Shown here: one piece after another, positions 1-7,129 of the stretch | Layout of the letters: each line of letters begins with the position of its first letter | Numbering within the stretch: position 1 is the first letter of the stretch | DNA from: an uncultured Coriobacteriales bacterium | GTDB lineage: Bacteria; Actinomycetota; Coriobacteriia; Coriobacteriales; UMGS124 | Direction of reading: 5' to 3' | DNA: 64,000 nt | NCBI GenBank assembly: GCA_934636245.1 | Contig: CAKUAI010000001.1 | Location: forward strand, 124,001 to 188,000 | The notes under the pieces: model-generated | The model's input: only the letters and a program-made list of their open reading frames with translations | What the model was told of the DNA's origin: nothing | Databases searched by the model: none | Position numbers and translations under genes: made by a program

Positions 1-1766
1 GTGCCGCAGCTGCCGCCGGTGCGTTTGCCGCCTCGGGCGTCGCAGCCGCGTATGCCGATGCACCCGCTGCCGACGAGGCCGTCCAGCAGCGCTGGGACGC
101 CCAGCCTGCCTCCGTTGCCGACCAGGTCTCTAACACCGAGACGCACGACGTCGTGGTCGTGGGCGGCGGCAACGTGGGCGTTGTGGCGGCGCTGCACTTG
201 GCACAGCTCGGGGCTGACGTTGTGCTCGTAGAGCAGTCGGGCGCTTGCTGCATGTGGGCCGGCGACATCGACGCGCTTGACTCCCAGATTCAGAAGGACA
301 TGGGCATCCAGATTGACAAGGAGTTCGTGGTCGAGGATCTTCTCCGCTACAACCAGGGCAAATGCGATCAGAATCTCATTCGCCAGTGGGCCTATAACGC
401 CGGCGCACTTGTTGACTGGTACCAGGAGCAGATGCAGGCCAAGGGCCTTGATGTGATGGTCGACACGCGCTGCAAGAAGTTCTTCCCCGAGGGAGCCTAT
501 TATTCGCCCGCCTCGGTGCACACTGCGTACAAGCCTCCGCTTGAGCCCACTGCCAACGCGATGGGTTCCGAAATCGCAATCCCCGCCATGCTGGAGCTCT
601 ACGCCGAGGCCGGCGGCCAGCTGCTGTACAACACCCGCGCCGTTGAGCTCGTGCAGCCCGATGGCCCCGCCACGCCGGTGACGGGTGTCATCTGCCAGAT
701 GGAAGACGGCAGCTATACGCAGTTCAACACCAACAAGGCGGTGTTCCTGGCCACGGGTGGCTTCTCTGGCAACAAGGACATGATGGACCAGCTTAACGTG
801 CAGGCGCACAAGTTCTGCTCCAACCACATGGGCGGCGACGGTCGCAACGGCGACGGCATCAAGATGGCAGTGTGGGCGGGCGCCGACATCGACCATGACA
901 TGGCTGGTAGCTGCAACATTTTCGACCGCGGCTGCATCACGGGCAACGACACGAACGGTGGCATCGGTTGGGACGGTCAGGGCGGCGAGGACAACCGTTT
1001 CTGGTGGCCCGGCTCGCAGCCGTTCATGCGCGTGAACCAGTTCGGCAAGCGTTTCTGCAACGAGGACGGCCCCTACGATGTCGTGTTCAACCTGGGCACC
1101 CAGCAGCCCGGTGGCTTCTATTGGCAGATCTTTGACGCTTCTAGCTGGGATGATGTCGTGAGCTTCGACACGACCATCTGCTCGCGCGTTGTCGCCAAGC
1201 CCGGGGCCAAGAACTGCCTGCTGCTTGGCCAGTTCTGGCCGTGCACCGACGCCGACATGTGGAACGAGGTGTATATCGAGCCCAACGTGGCAAACGGCAA
1301 CCTCATCAAGTGCGACACCCTCGAGGAGCTTGCCGACGCCATGGGCTTCGACGCCGAGGCCAAAGAGGCGTTCCTGCAGCAGGTGGCGCGCTACAACGAG
1401 ATGGCCACGGCGGGCTGGGACCTCGACTACGGCAAGGCCCCCTGGCGTCTGTCCAACATCGGCGAACCCCCTTATTATGCTTGCAAGCTGGCCGGATGGC
1501 TTCTCTCTACCCTCGGTGGCGTGCGCGTGGATAACACTTACGCGCCGCTCACGCCCGAGGGCAAGAGGATTGAGGGTCTCAAGGTTGTCGGCCTGGACCA
1601 CGGTGGATTCTTTAACGGCATGTACGCGCAGTACTACGGCGGTCTGAACCTGTCGCACAACCTCGTCTCGGGTTGGCTGGCCGCCAAGGACGTCATGGGC
1701 GAGGAGTACCCCGTGCCCTTGTGGGGCCCCGACCATGCCTATGCGCAGGACCGCGTGCAGGGATAG
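1..1766 (+). CDS. FAD-dependent fumarate-reductase-like flavoprotein, 5' end outside window
   Basis: The reading frame is open from the window edge, so the start codon lies upstream. The first visible residues are Ala-rich and end in a plausible signal-peptidase site (AYADAPAADE), so the protein is probably exported. A dinucleotide-binding motif (VVVVGGGNVG) and the second FAD motif (FLATGGFSGN) place it in the FAD_binding_2 / flavocytochrome c fumarate reductase family. The substrate region reads GKRFCNEDGPYD where fumarate reductases have a conserved NE-x-x-R-R-D type sequence, and the C-terminal region (YAQYYGGLNL) lacks the usual second active-site arginine. The substrate is therefore probably not fumarate. 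No FMN-binding domain is seen in the visible part. The family call is firm; the substrate is unknown. Confidence 0.9.
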   Translation, partial: AAAAAGAFAASGVAAAYADAPAADEAVQQRWDAQPASVADQVSNTETHDVVVVGGGNVGVVAALHLAQLGADVVLVEQSGACCMWAGDIDALDSQIQKDMGIQIDKEFVVEDLLRYNQGKCDQNLIRQWAYNAGALVDWYQEQMQAKGLDVMVDTRCKKFFPEGAYYSPASVHTAYKPPLEPTANAMGSEIAIPAMLELYAEAGGQLLYNTRAVELVQPDGPATPVTGVICQMEDGSYTQFNTNKAVFLATGGFSGNKDMMDQLNVQAHKFCSNHMGGDGRNGDGIKMAVWAGADIDHDMAGSCNIFDRGCITGNDTNGGIGWDGQGGEDNRFWWPGSQPFMRVNQFGKRFCNEDGPYDVVFNLGTQQPGGFYWQIFDASSWDDVVSFDTTICSRVVAKPGAKNCLLLGQFWPCTDADMWNEVYIEPNVANGNLIKCDTLEELADAMGFDAEAKEAFLQQVARYNEMATAGWDLDYGKAPWRLSNIGEPPYYACKLAGWLLSTLGGVRVDNTYAPLTPEGKRIEGLKVVGLDHGGFFNGMYAQYYGGLNLSHNLVSGWLAAKDVMGEEYPVPLWGPDHAYAQDRVQG

Positions 1767-1824
1767 GAGAAGCGCTCAGGTGGCGTGACGCGCTGCGCGG
1801 CTAGGACGGCGACGTACATGCGTT

Positions 1825-2092
1825 GATGCCATGCGATGTGGTTGACATGCAGCACGTGCTACGGCGGAGACGCCCGCGACGAAGCCATACGGTGCGGCTG
1901 ACATGTGTTGCGACTGACATGCAGCGGTGGTTGGGACGCGGCGCATGCTCGACGAAGCCATGCGATGCGACTGTCATGCGGCGCGGGCGAAGCAGTGATG
2001 CGCGCGGCGAGGCCATGCGATGCGGCTGACATGTGTTGCGGATTGAGCTGCGACGCGTGCGATGAAGAGATGCAAGGCGGTTGACATGCAGC
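1825..2092. repeat. Degenerate repeat array, five units
   Basis: Five imperfect units resembling GAAGCCATGCGATGCGGCTG followed by ACATG begin near 1825, 1881, 1954, 2009 and 2064, with spacings of roughly 50 to 75 bases. The segments between units are also similar in composition (GTGTTGCG, CAGCGCGG). No credible gene overlaps the array. The units are too diverged for a CRISPR array. Function is unknown. Confidence 0.55.
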
Positions 2093-2148
2093 GCGGTTGA
2101 GGTGGCGATTTGCGTGTGCTGAAGCCGCGCGAAGCGGCAAAAACTGGA

Positions 2149-2191
2149 CCCGCGCCCCGACTGGATTGCTCTGGTCGGGGCGCGGGCTTTT
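2149..2191 (+). terminator. Rho-independent terminator after the first flavoprotein
   Basis: A perfect 13-bp GC-rich stem (CCCGCGCCCCGAC pairing with GTCGGGGCGCGGG) with a 12-base loop is followed by a short T-run. It lies about 380 bases beyond the stop codon, after the repeat array, so the array is probably transcribed with the gene. Confidence 0.8.
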
Positions 2192-2210
2192 GTGTGGACG
2201 GGAAAATTGG

Positions 2211-2345
2211 CGCATGTTTGCGTTTTAATTCTGCCGGGATTTTAGAGTGCTGAACGCCTCTGATGTTTCCCCAGGTAGATGATGTGTGATGAATGGTCGA
2301 TTTGCTCTGATACGTGGGCTATGGGAATTAAAACGCAAACATGCG
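2211..2345. repeat. 135-bp element bounded by perfect 21-bp inverted repeats
   Basis: The arm at 2211-2231 (starting CGCATGTTTGCG) is the exact reverse complement of 2325-2345. The 93 bases between carry no credible ORF. No target-site duplication is visible at the borders. It could be a small non-autonomous mobile element (MITE-like) or a pair of distant operator sites. Confidence 0.7.
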
Positions 2346-2398
2346 GTGTTTTTGCGGCGCCTGGGGCGAAATCATGCGGGCGAAGCGCTGCGGGGTCG

Positions 2399-2436
2399 AA
2401 AAACCCGACCGCCTGGGTGAGAATCCAGACGGTCGG
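2399..2436 (-). terminator. Terminator of the minus-strand secreted protein gene
   Basis: A 13-bp stem (CCCGACCGCCTGG with CCAGACGGTCGGG, one wobble) is followed, read on the minus strand, by five T residues. It lies 40 bases beyond the stop of the upstream minus-strand gene. Confidence 0.8.
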
Positions 2437-2475
2437 GCTTAGCGAGTTGGGTGTGGCTGGGTGTTTGAGAGCTCC

Positions 2476-3321
2476 TTAGCTCAGGGAAGCGCCCGTTTCT
2501 CCGAGCTTCTTGAGAACGCGCCCCTGGACCTCGAGGTAGTAAGCGTCATCGGCGGGGCTGAGCGTGCTCTCGTCGATGCCGTCTATCTTGCTTGCCCAAT
2601 CGAGCTCCTGCTGGACGAGGCTGGCATAGTCGGCGGTCATGGCAAGCAGGGTTGCGGAGTCGCCCGAGTTCGTTGCGTCGACGTACTTCACCATGAAGTC
2701 GCAGTACTGGTTCATGAACGCCTCGTAGCTATCCATCATCTCTTTGAACTCGGGAGTGACCTCGCCTGAAGACTGGGCGCTGCTAGCCTCTGCTGCTAGT
2801 TGGTCTTGCGGGGCGGTGGCTTCGGTGCTCGCAGCGTCACCGAAGTCGATGGTGAAGGGGGAGAGGGCGAAGTCGCCGGTGCGCAGGCTCAATAGGTTGC
2901 CGTCGGCCAGGGATATCTTGACTGATTCGCCCCCATCGATGTAGTCCCATGAGATTTGGTTCGACTTATCTTGCGTTTCATAGACGGCAACGTCTCTTCC
3001 ATAGTCGTTTCCGTCTGCAATTGCGCTTACCGTATATGTGCCAGCCGCAAAGTCAGTACCAGCGATGTAGTAGCCCTGCGGAACGATTGCGGTGTTCATC
3101 TGCCTGCGAACCTTCTCGGCGCGAAGGTTTGCCTCCAATGCGAGCAAATCTTCGTTGCTCAGCGCGGTGAGGTCGACAGGCTGGGTGCTCTGTTCGGCAT
3201 TCTCATCGGCAAAGGCGCATGCGGCATCCCAGGTTCCCATTCCTGCTGCTAGGAGTCCGAAAAGTCCGGCACCGACGATGGTGCGGCGTGAGATGCATTC
3301 CTCTCGAGCGAGCCTGTTCAT
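2476..3321 (-). CDS. Exported protein of unknown function with twin-arginine signal
   Basis: The start chosen is an ATG preceded by GGAGG eight bases upstream; an in-frame extension to 3402 has no support. The N-terminus has a twin-arginine signal (ISRRTIVGAG, then a hydrophobic stretch ending ACAFADEN). The middle contains a small beta-rich module (GTDFAAGTYTV) seen in many actinobacterial and Firmicutes surface proteins. The C-terminal 80 residues are helical and acidic and resemble the DUF6591-type tails of Coriobacteriia proteins, though I cannot confirm that assignment. It is divergent from a small membrane protein gene, with a palindrome between them. Function is not known. Confidence 0.75.
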   Translation of the reverse strand: MNRLAREECISRRTIVGAGLFGLLAAGMGTWDAACAFADENAEQSTQPVDLTALSNEDLLALEANLRAEKVRRQMNTAIVPQGYYIAGTDFAAGTYTVSAIADGNDYGRDVAVYETQDKSNQISWDYIDGGESVKISLADGNLLSLRTGDFALSPFTIDFGDAASTEATAPQDQLAAEASSAQSSGEVTPEFKEMMDSYEAFMNQYCDFMVKYVDATNSGDSATLLAMTADYASLVQQELDWASKIDGIDESTLSPADDAYYLEVQGRVLKKLGETGASLS

Positions 3322-3403
3322 ATCCCTTGCCTCCATATCCGAAATGGTTGGGTGGCGTGCCGCGAATGGTCGCGCCATGGCCCAGTGTAGGTCTGCGAGC
3401 AAT

Positions 3404-3434
3404 CGATTTCCTCAGTTGCCAACTGAGGAAATCG
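3404..3434. promoter_or_regulatory. Perfect 14-bp inverted repeat between divergent genes
   Basis: The arms are CGATTTCCTCAGTT and AACTGAGGAAATCG with a 3-base centre. There is no T-run on either side, so it is not a normal terminator. It lies between the divergent starts at 3321 and 3489 and could be an operator shared by both genes. Confidence 0.5.
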
Positions 3435-3488
3435 TGCGAGTCGATGCCTAGAATCCCCGACGTCGTAATCACGTTGAGGGAGGAAATC

Positions 3489-4037
3489 ATGCAAGAAAGT
3501 CAGGAATTGCAGCAGCATGCGGGGAAGAAGTCGATTTCGGTTATCGTTGGCATCGTTTGTGTGGCGCTGATGGTGGTCGCGCTCTTTTTGCCGTATGCAA
3601 CGGCGACGTCTGAGGGGGCGGCGTATCTGGAGAATCATTCCGGCCAGTCTGTCATGCAGGGTTTTGATTTGACCGCTGACCAGATGACGAACATGTCGCT
3701 CGTCGACTTCGCGCGAGCTTATTTGGCGCTTGCTGAGCACAGCTACCAGCAGCTTTCTGGCATCTATATGGGTCTTGTCGTAGCGATGGCCGCAGCGGCC
3801 CTGCTTATGGCCCTGTGCTTTGCAAAGAAGCGTCCAATCGGTGCGCTTGTTTTCGATGCGCTGGCCTTTGGCATCTTTGGCCTGCAAAACGCCGATTATG
3901 CAAGCCGCGGTGTGGTTCCGAGCGCGAACTACGATTGGGGCATTGCGTACTATCTTGTGTTTGCAGTCCTTGCGGTTGCCGCATTGGCCGCCATCTGGTT
4001 GTTCGTGGAAAAGAGACGCGCGAAGAAGGTGCAGTAG
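3489..4037 (+). CDS. Small integral membrane protein of unknown function
   Basis: The protein has 182 residues and starts at an ATG behind GAGGGAGGA. It begins with a short polar segment, then a membrane helix at about residues 16-37. An extracytoplasmic segment of about 60 residues follows, then three closely spaced membrane helices and a basic C-terminus (EKRRAKKVQ). Four membrane segments and a basic tail fit a cytoplasmic C-terminus. I recognise no family. It is transcribed divergently from the exported protein at 2476-3321 and may share its regulation through the palindrome between them. Confidence 0.7.
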   Translation: MQESQELQQHAGKKSISVIVGIVCVALMVVALFLPYATATSEGAAYLENHSGQSVMQGFDLTADQMTNMSLVDFARAYLALAEHSYQQLSGIYMGLVVAMAAAALLMALCFAKKRPIGALVFDALAFGIFGLQNADYASRGVVPSANYDWGIAYYLVFAVLAVAALAAIWLFVEKRRAKKVQ

Positions 4038-4166
4038 ACTGGTTCGCGTTCCTTAGTTTGCAGACAGAATCTTGCGGCCTTGGCAAGAAAGACGTTTTGC
4101 CGGGCGCTGGTTTGGGGTATCGTTGTACGCGTGTGTATCGGACCCGTGATTTAAGGAGCGTGCGCT

Positions 4167-4688
4167 ATGGCACAGAACCCCATCGTCACCATCGAGATGG
4201 AAGACGGCGGCACCATCAAGGCCGAGCTTTACCCCGAGATTGCCCCCAACACCGTCAACAACTTCATCAGCCTCATCAACAAGGGCTACTACGACGGCGT
4301 TATTTTCCACCGCGTCATCCCCGGCTTCATGATCCAGGGTGGCGACCCCAAGGGCATGGGCACGGGCGGCCCCGGCTACAGCATCAAGGGCGAGTTCACG
4401 CGCAATGGCTTCAAGAACGACCTCAAGCATGACCGCGGCGTTCTCTCCATGGCCCGCACCATGGCGCCTAACAGCGCCGGCAGCCAGTTCTTCATCATGC
4501 ACAAGAACTCGCCGCACCTCGACGGCCAGTACGCCTCTTTCGGCAAGGTGCTCGAGGGCATGGAGGTCGTGGACGCCATCGCCAACACGCGTCGTGGCCC
4601 CAACGACAAGCCCCTGACCCCCCAGGTCATGAAGAAGGTCACCGTCGAGACCTTCGGCGTGGAGTACCCCGAGCCTGAGAAGTGCTAA
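4167..4688 (+). CDS. Cyclophilin-type peptidyl-prolyl cis-trans isomerase
   Basis: This 173-residue single-domain cyclophilin has no signal peptide and so is cytosolic. It catalyses cis-trans isomerisation of X-Pro bonds during protein folding. The catalytic segment FHRVIPGFMIQGGD lies at residues 47-60 with the active-site arginine at 49, followed by SAGSQFFI near residue 107. The length is normal for bacterial PpiB-like proteins. The start has GGAG upstream, and a strong terminator follows directly, so it is probably monocistronic. Confidence 0.95.
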   Translation: MAQNPIVTIEMEDGGTIKAELYPEIAPNTVNNFISLINKGYYDGVIFHRVIPGFMIQGGDPKGMGTGGPGYSIKGEFTRNGFKNDLKHDRGVLSMARTMAPNSAGSQFFIMHKNSPHLDGQYASFGKVLEGMEVVDAIANTRRGPNDKPLTPQVMKKVTVETFGVEYPEPEKC

Positions 4689-4714
4689 GGGCAACCAACA
4701 ACGCCCAGCTCGCA

Positions 4715-4754
4715 AGCGGGCCAGCTTCCGAACATGGAGGCTGGCCCGCTTTTT
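4715..4754 (+). terminator. Terminator of the cyclophilin gene
   Basis: An 11-bp stem (AGCGGGCCAGC with GCTGGCCCGCT) with a T-run. The loop sequence TTCCGAACATGGAG is almost repeated in the terminator at 5460-5499. Confidence 0.85.
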
Positions 4755-4833
4755 GCAACCGGCGATTTTCCATGTACACTCTTGGGCATTACAATTAAGT
4801 TCACACCATGGCCGTCAAGTTGAAGGAGGCCTT

Positions 4834-5097
4834 ATGCCAGAGTTATCGCGCTTTGCCGGCATCATCGTTTACATGCTGTTCCGAGACACGCAACAGCATA
4901 ATAAGCCTCATGTTCATGTGTATTATGGCGAATACGAGGCTTCGGTCGGTGTAGATGGCGAACTTCTTGCCGGCTCGCTTCCGCGTAGGCAATTGAAGAT
5001 TGTCGTCGGATGGCTCGCATTGCATGAAGAAGAGGTCTACGCCGCATGGAACCGTGCGGTGCAAGGTGAGCACTTCGATAAGATTCCCGGAATGTAG
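4834..5097 (+). CDS. DUF4160 protein
   Basis: The protein has 87 residues and starts at an ATG seven bases after AAGGAGG. The conserved core is recognisable: RFAGIIVYMLFRD, then HNKPHVHVYYGEYEA, then a C-terminal helix with LHEEEVYAAW. It lies 12 bases upstream of a DUF2442 gene. DUF4160/DUF2442 neighbours recur in bacteria and have been predicted as toxin-antitoxin-like pairs; that is a family-level prediction, and nothing in this sequence proves toxicity. Confidence 0.85.
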   Translation: MPELSRFAGIIVYMLFRDTQQHNKPHVHVYYGEYEASVGVDGELLAGSLPRRQLKIVVGWLALHEEEVYAAWNRAVQGEHFDKIPGM

Positions 5098-5109
5098 GGA
5101 GGAACATCG

Positions 5110-5418
5110 ATGTATGAGGTAGATGGCATCTGTTACGCTGGCTCGCCCATGAGTGAGGTCCGCGTTGTGTCTGCCACGCCCTTGCGAGGCGGAATGCTGC
5201 TGGTGAAGTTTGCCTCCGGTGAAGAACGCCTATTCGACACGACGGAGCTCAAGGGGTCGGTCTTTGAGCCGCTTTGCGATGAGCGGGTTTTTTCTGATTT
5301 GAAGGTCGATCACGGATTCGTTTCCTGGGCGGATGGAGAAATCGATGTCGCTCCGGAGTATATGTATGAGCACGGTTTGCCTTACAACCGTCAGCCTGAT
5401 TGGTTGCTTGCTGGATAG
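5110..5418 (+). CDS. DUF2442 protein
   Basis: The protein has 102 residues and its start follows GGGAGGAAC. It has the DUF2442 pattern: a beta strand with VVSATPLRGGMLLVKFASGE, then LFDTTELKGSVFEPL, then the DLKVDHGFVSWADGEIDVAPE segment. It is the probable partner of the preceding DUF4160 gene in a two-gene operon closed by the terminator at 5460. Function is unproven. Confidence 0.85.
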   Translation: MYEVDGICYAGSPMSEVRVVSATPLRGGMLLVKFASGEERLFDTTELKGSVFEPLCDERVFSDLKVDHGFVSWADGEIDVAPEYMYEHGLPYNRQPDWLLAG

Positions 5419-5459
5419 AACAAGCGGATGTCTCGCTGTGGGATAAGATTTGACGAAGG

Positions 5460-5499
5460 GCGGGCCAGCTTCCGAACATGGGGGCTGGCGCGCTTTTTT
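5460..5499 (+). terminator. Terminator of the DUF4160/DUF2442 operon
   Basis: A 10-bp stem with one mismatch (GCGGGCCAGC, GCTGGCGCGC) and six Ts. The hairpin is nearly identical to the one after the cyclophilin gene, including the loop, which suggests duplication of the segment or spread of a terminator unit. Confidence 0.8.
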
Positions 5500-5539
5500 G
5501 TGGGCTGGATGGGGGGAGGGGTGTCGTGGGTGTTGTGGA

Positions 5540-5627
5540 TTAACATACATTTCAGGATTTTGAAAATCGAGCCAACTGGGGTTTTAATGAAATAACATAC
5601 ATTTCAGGTGGTGAAATGTATGTTAAT
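5540..5627 (-). repeat. CATACATTTC element, copy 1
   Basis: Read on the minus strand it has the same order as the copies at 33.5 and 37.7 kb: an inverted pair of AACATACATTTCA motifs 5-8 bases apart, a core containing CCCCAGTTG and CGATTTT, then a third motif as TGAAATGTATGTTA. It lies in the gene-poor 5419-5827 interval between the DUF2442 operon and the bile salt hydrolase terminator. Confidence 0.75.
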
Positions 5628-5757
5628 CCTGGCGCAGGTGGAAACATCGGACGAAATTTTGGTTGCCATGGGTGCTTGCTGGACAAGAACGGCCGGCTCA
5701 TTGAAAGCAGTCCCTGCAAGCCGGCCGTAACTCGTGCTTCCGCGGTACTCACAAAGC

Positions 5758-5799
5758 AAAAAACAGCCAGCTCGCGGAGGTGCTCCCTGCAAGCCGGCC
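5758..5799 (-). terminator. Terminator of the bile salt hydrolase gene
   Basis: On the minus strand, GCCGGCT pairs with AGCTGGC (one G-U) and is followed by six Ts. The segment CCCTGCAAGCCGGCCGT occurs here and again at about 5713. Together with ACGGCCGGCT at 5688-5697, the latter forms a second, perfect 10-bp hairpin. Confidence 0.65.
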
Positions 5800-5827
5800 G
5801 TGTGAGGTGCGTCCCCTGCCCTGGCGC

Positions 5828-6778
5828 CTACTTCTTCTCGATGAGCTCGTGGCCCATGTGGTCGAAGTCGTCGAGGTGGTAGGCCTTGATGGTGGGGTTA
5901 TCGTAGGTAGACAGGTAGTACGTCTTGCTTGCGGCGGAGTAGCAGCTCGTGTAGAGGGTCTTTTCAAAAGAGCCGTCGGTCATGCGGGCTGCACCGTCGA
6001 TCATCGCGACGCCGCCGAGGGTGTGGAAGAGGCGCGAGACGTTGGCTGCCTCGGTGGATTGCTCGGGGTAGTTGGCGTTGTAGAACGCGGCGCGCACAAA
6101 GCGCGAGGTGGAGTAGGGGTCGCCTGGAAGTGCCCTGGCACCTGCGCCTGCGCCAAAGGGAACGAGCTCGGCCTTGCGCCAGCAGGCGGGTTCGGGCACG
6201 TCGGGTGAGAGCGTGATGTAGTTGCGCAGGTTCTCGCAGTGCCAGGCAAAACCGGGCTGGTTGGTGAGGACGTCCACATCGTCGTGGAACACGTGCATGC
6301 CACCGGCCGTGTACTCGACCACGATGGAACGCGTGGCATCGCCGATGAGCCAGTGCAGCATGGAGACGGGGAAGTTCTCGTTGATGGGCTTGGCTACGAT
6401 GGCCGTGTTTGCCAGCACCGCCTCTACTTCGTCGACGGTCGCAAAGTTGCGGGCCACCCATAAGGGGAACTCGTAGGCGGCGACGTTAGTCTTGCCCTCG
6501 ATGGGAGCGGGCTCATATTGGGCATAACCAGGGAAGTTGAGGCCGGCTACGGCGAGTCCCGCCTCGTTGGCGCAGTCAAAATAGAGCGGCAGGCCCTGGG
6601 CGACGATGCCCACGCCCATGACGCAATGGGAGCTGTATGCAGGTTCGCCGAAAGCTTGGGGAAGCGCGCAACCGCTCGGAGTCACCACGATGTGCTCTCC
6701 GTAAGAGGAGCTCCAGTCGAGGTTGCGTCCGAAATACATGCTGCCGTTGCTGCCAGTGAAGCGGATACCTGTGCACAT
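5828..6778 (-). CDS. Choloylglycine hydrolase family protein, probable bile salt hydrolase
   Basis: The protein has 316 residues. The start is fixed by AAAGGAGG seven bases before an ATG whose second codon is Cys. In this N-terminal-nucleophile family Cys2 becomes the catalytic residue once Met is removed. Other expected active-site residues are visible: Arg18 and Asp21 (YFGRNLDW), Asn81 (GLNFPG), Asn173 (VLTNQP) and Arg226 (STSRF). The GLNFPG-type loop and the LHWLIGD...IVVEYT segment favour bile salt hydrolase over penicillin V acylase. The reaction would be release of glycine or taurine from conjugated bile salts. There is no signal peptide, so it is cytosolic as usual. It lies downstream of, and co-oriented with, a membrane LuxR regulator, 351 bases away. 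Confidence 0.92.
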   Translation of the reverse strand: MCTGIRFTGSNGSMYFGRNLDWSSSYGEHIVVTPSGCALPQAFGEPAYSSHCVMGVGIVAQGLPLYFDCANEAGLAVAGLNFPGYAQYEPAPIEGKTNVAAYEFPLWVARNFATVDEVEAVLANTAIVAKPINENFPVSMLHWLIGDATRSIVVEYTAGGMHVFHDDVDVLTNQPGFAWHCENLRNYITLSPDVPEPACWRKAELVPFGAGAGARALPGDPYSTSRFVRAAFYNANYPEQSTEAANVSRLFHTLGGVAMIDGAARMTDGSFEKTLYTSCYSAASKTYYLSTYDNPTIKAYHLDDFDHMGHELIEKK

Positions 6779-7129
6779 ATGTGGTGCCTCCTTTGTGCCC
6801 GAGTCGTGCAGTGCATGTGTCTCGGGCCGACGTTTGGCGATGGTAGTGCCACAGATGCTTGTACCCGTCTCATGTGAGGGGATGTCCTTTGGGGAGATGC
6901 CTGACAAAGTGGGCACAAGCCTGAGAGGAGGCGGAAAAGCATCGCGGGGTTGGGCGCGGCGGTGAATACAAGTCTGTGCAAGCGTTACGCAAGCAGCGGC
7001 GCAGGACGCCTGACGAGGAACGCCGGCGGTTGGACGGGGTGCGCGTCTGCGTATGCTTTTGGTCAGCCTGGCAACGGTGTTTGCATGCTTTGGGTTGAGG
7101 CGCGCGGACTTTAGCAGACCAACCGCCTC
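6779..7129. other. Intergenic region between LuxR gene and bile salt hydrolase
   Basis: No credible gene lies here. It carries the ribosome-binding site of the hydrolase at its left edge and presumably its promoter. I see no strong hairpin or repeat. Confidence 0.5.

Noticed and set aside
1825..2092. Possible CRISPR array
   Set aside because: Units are degenerate, spacing is irregular, spacers are not distinct, and no cas genes are present.
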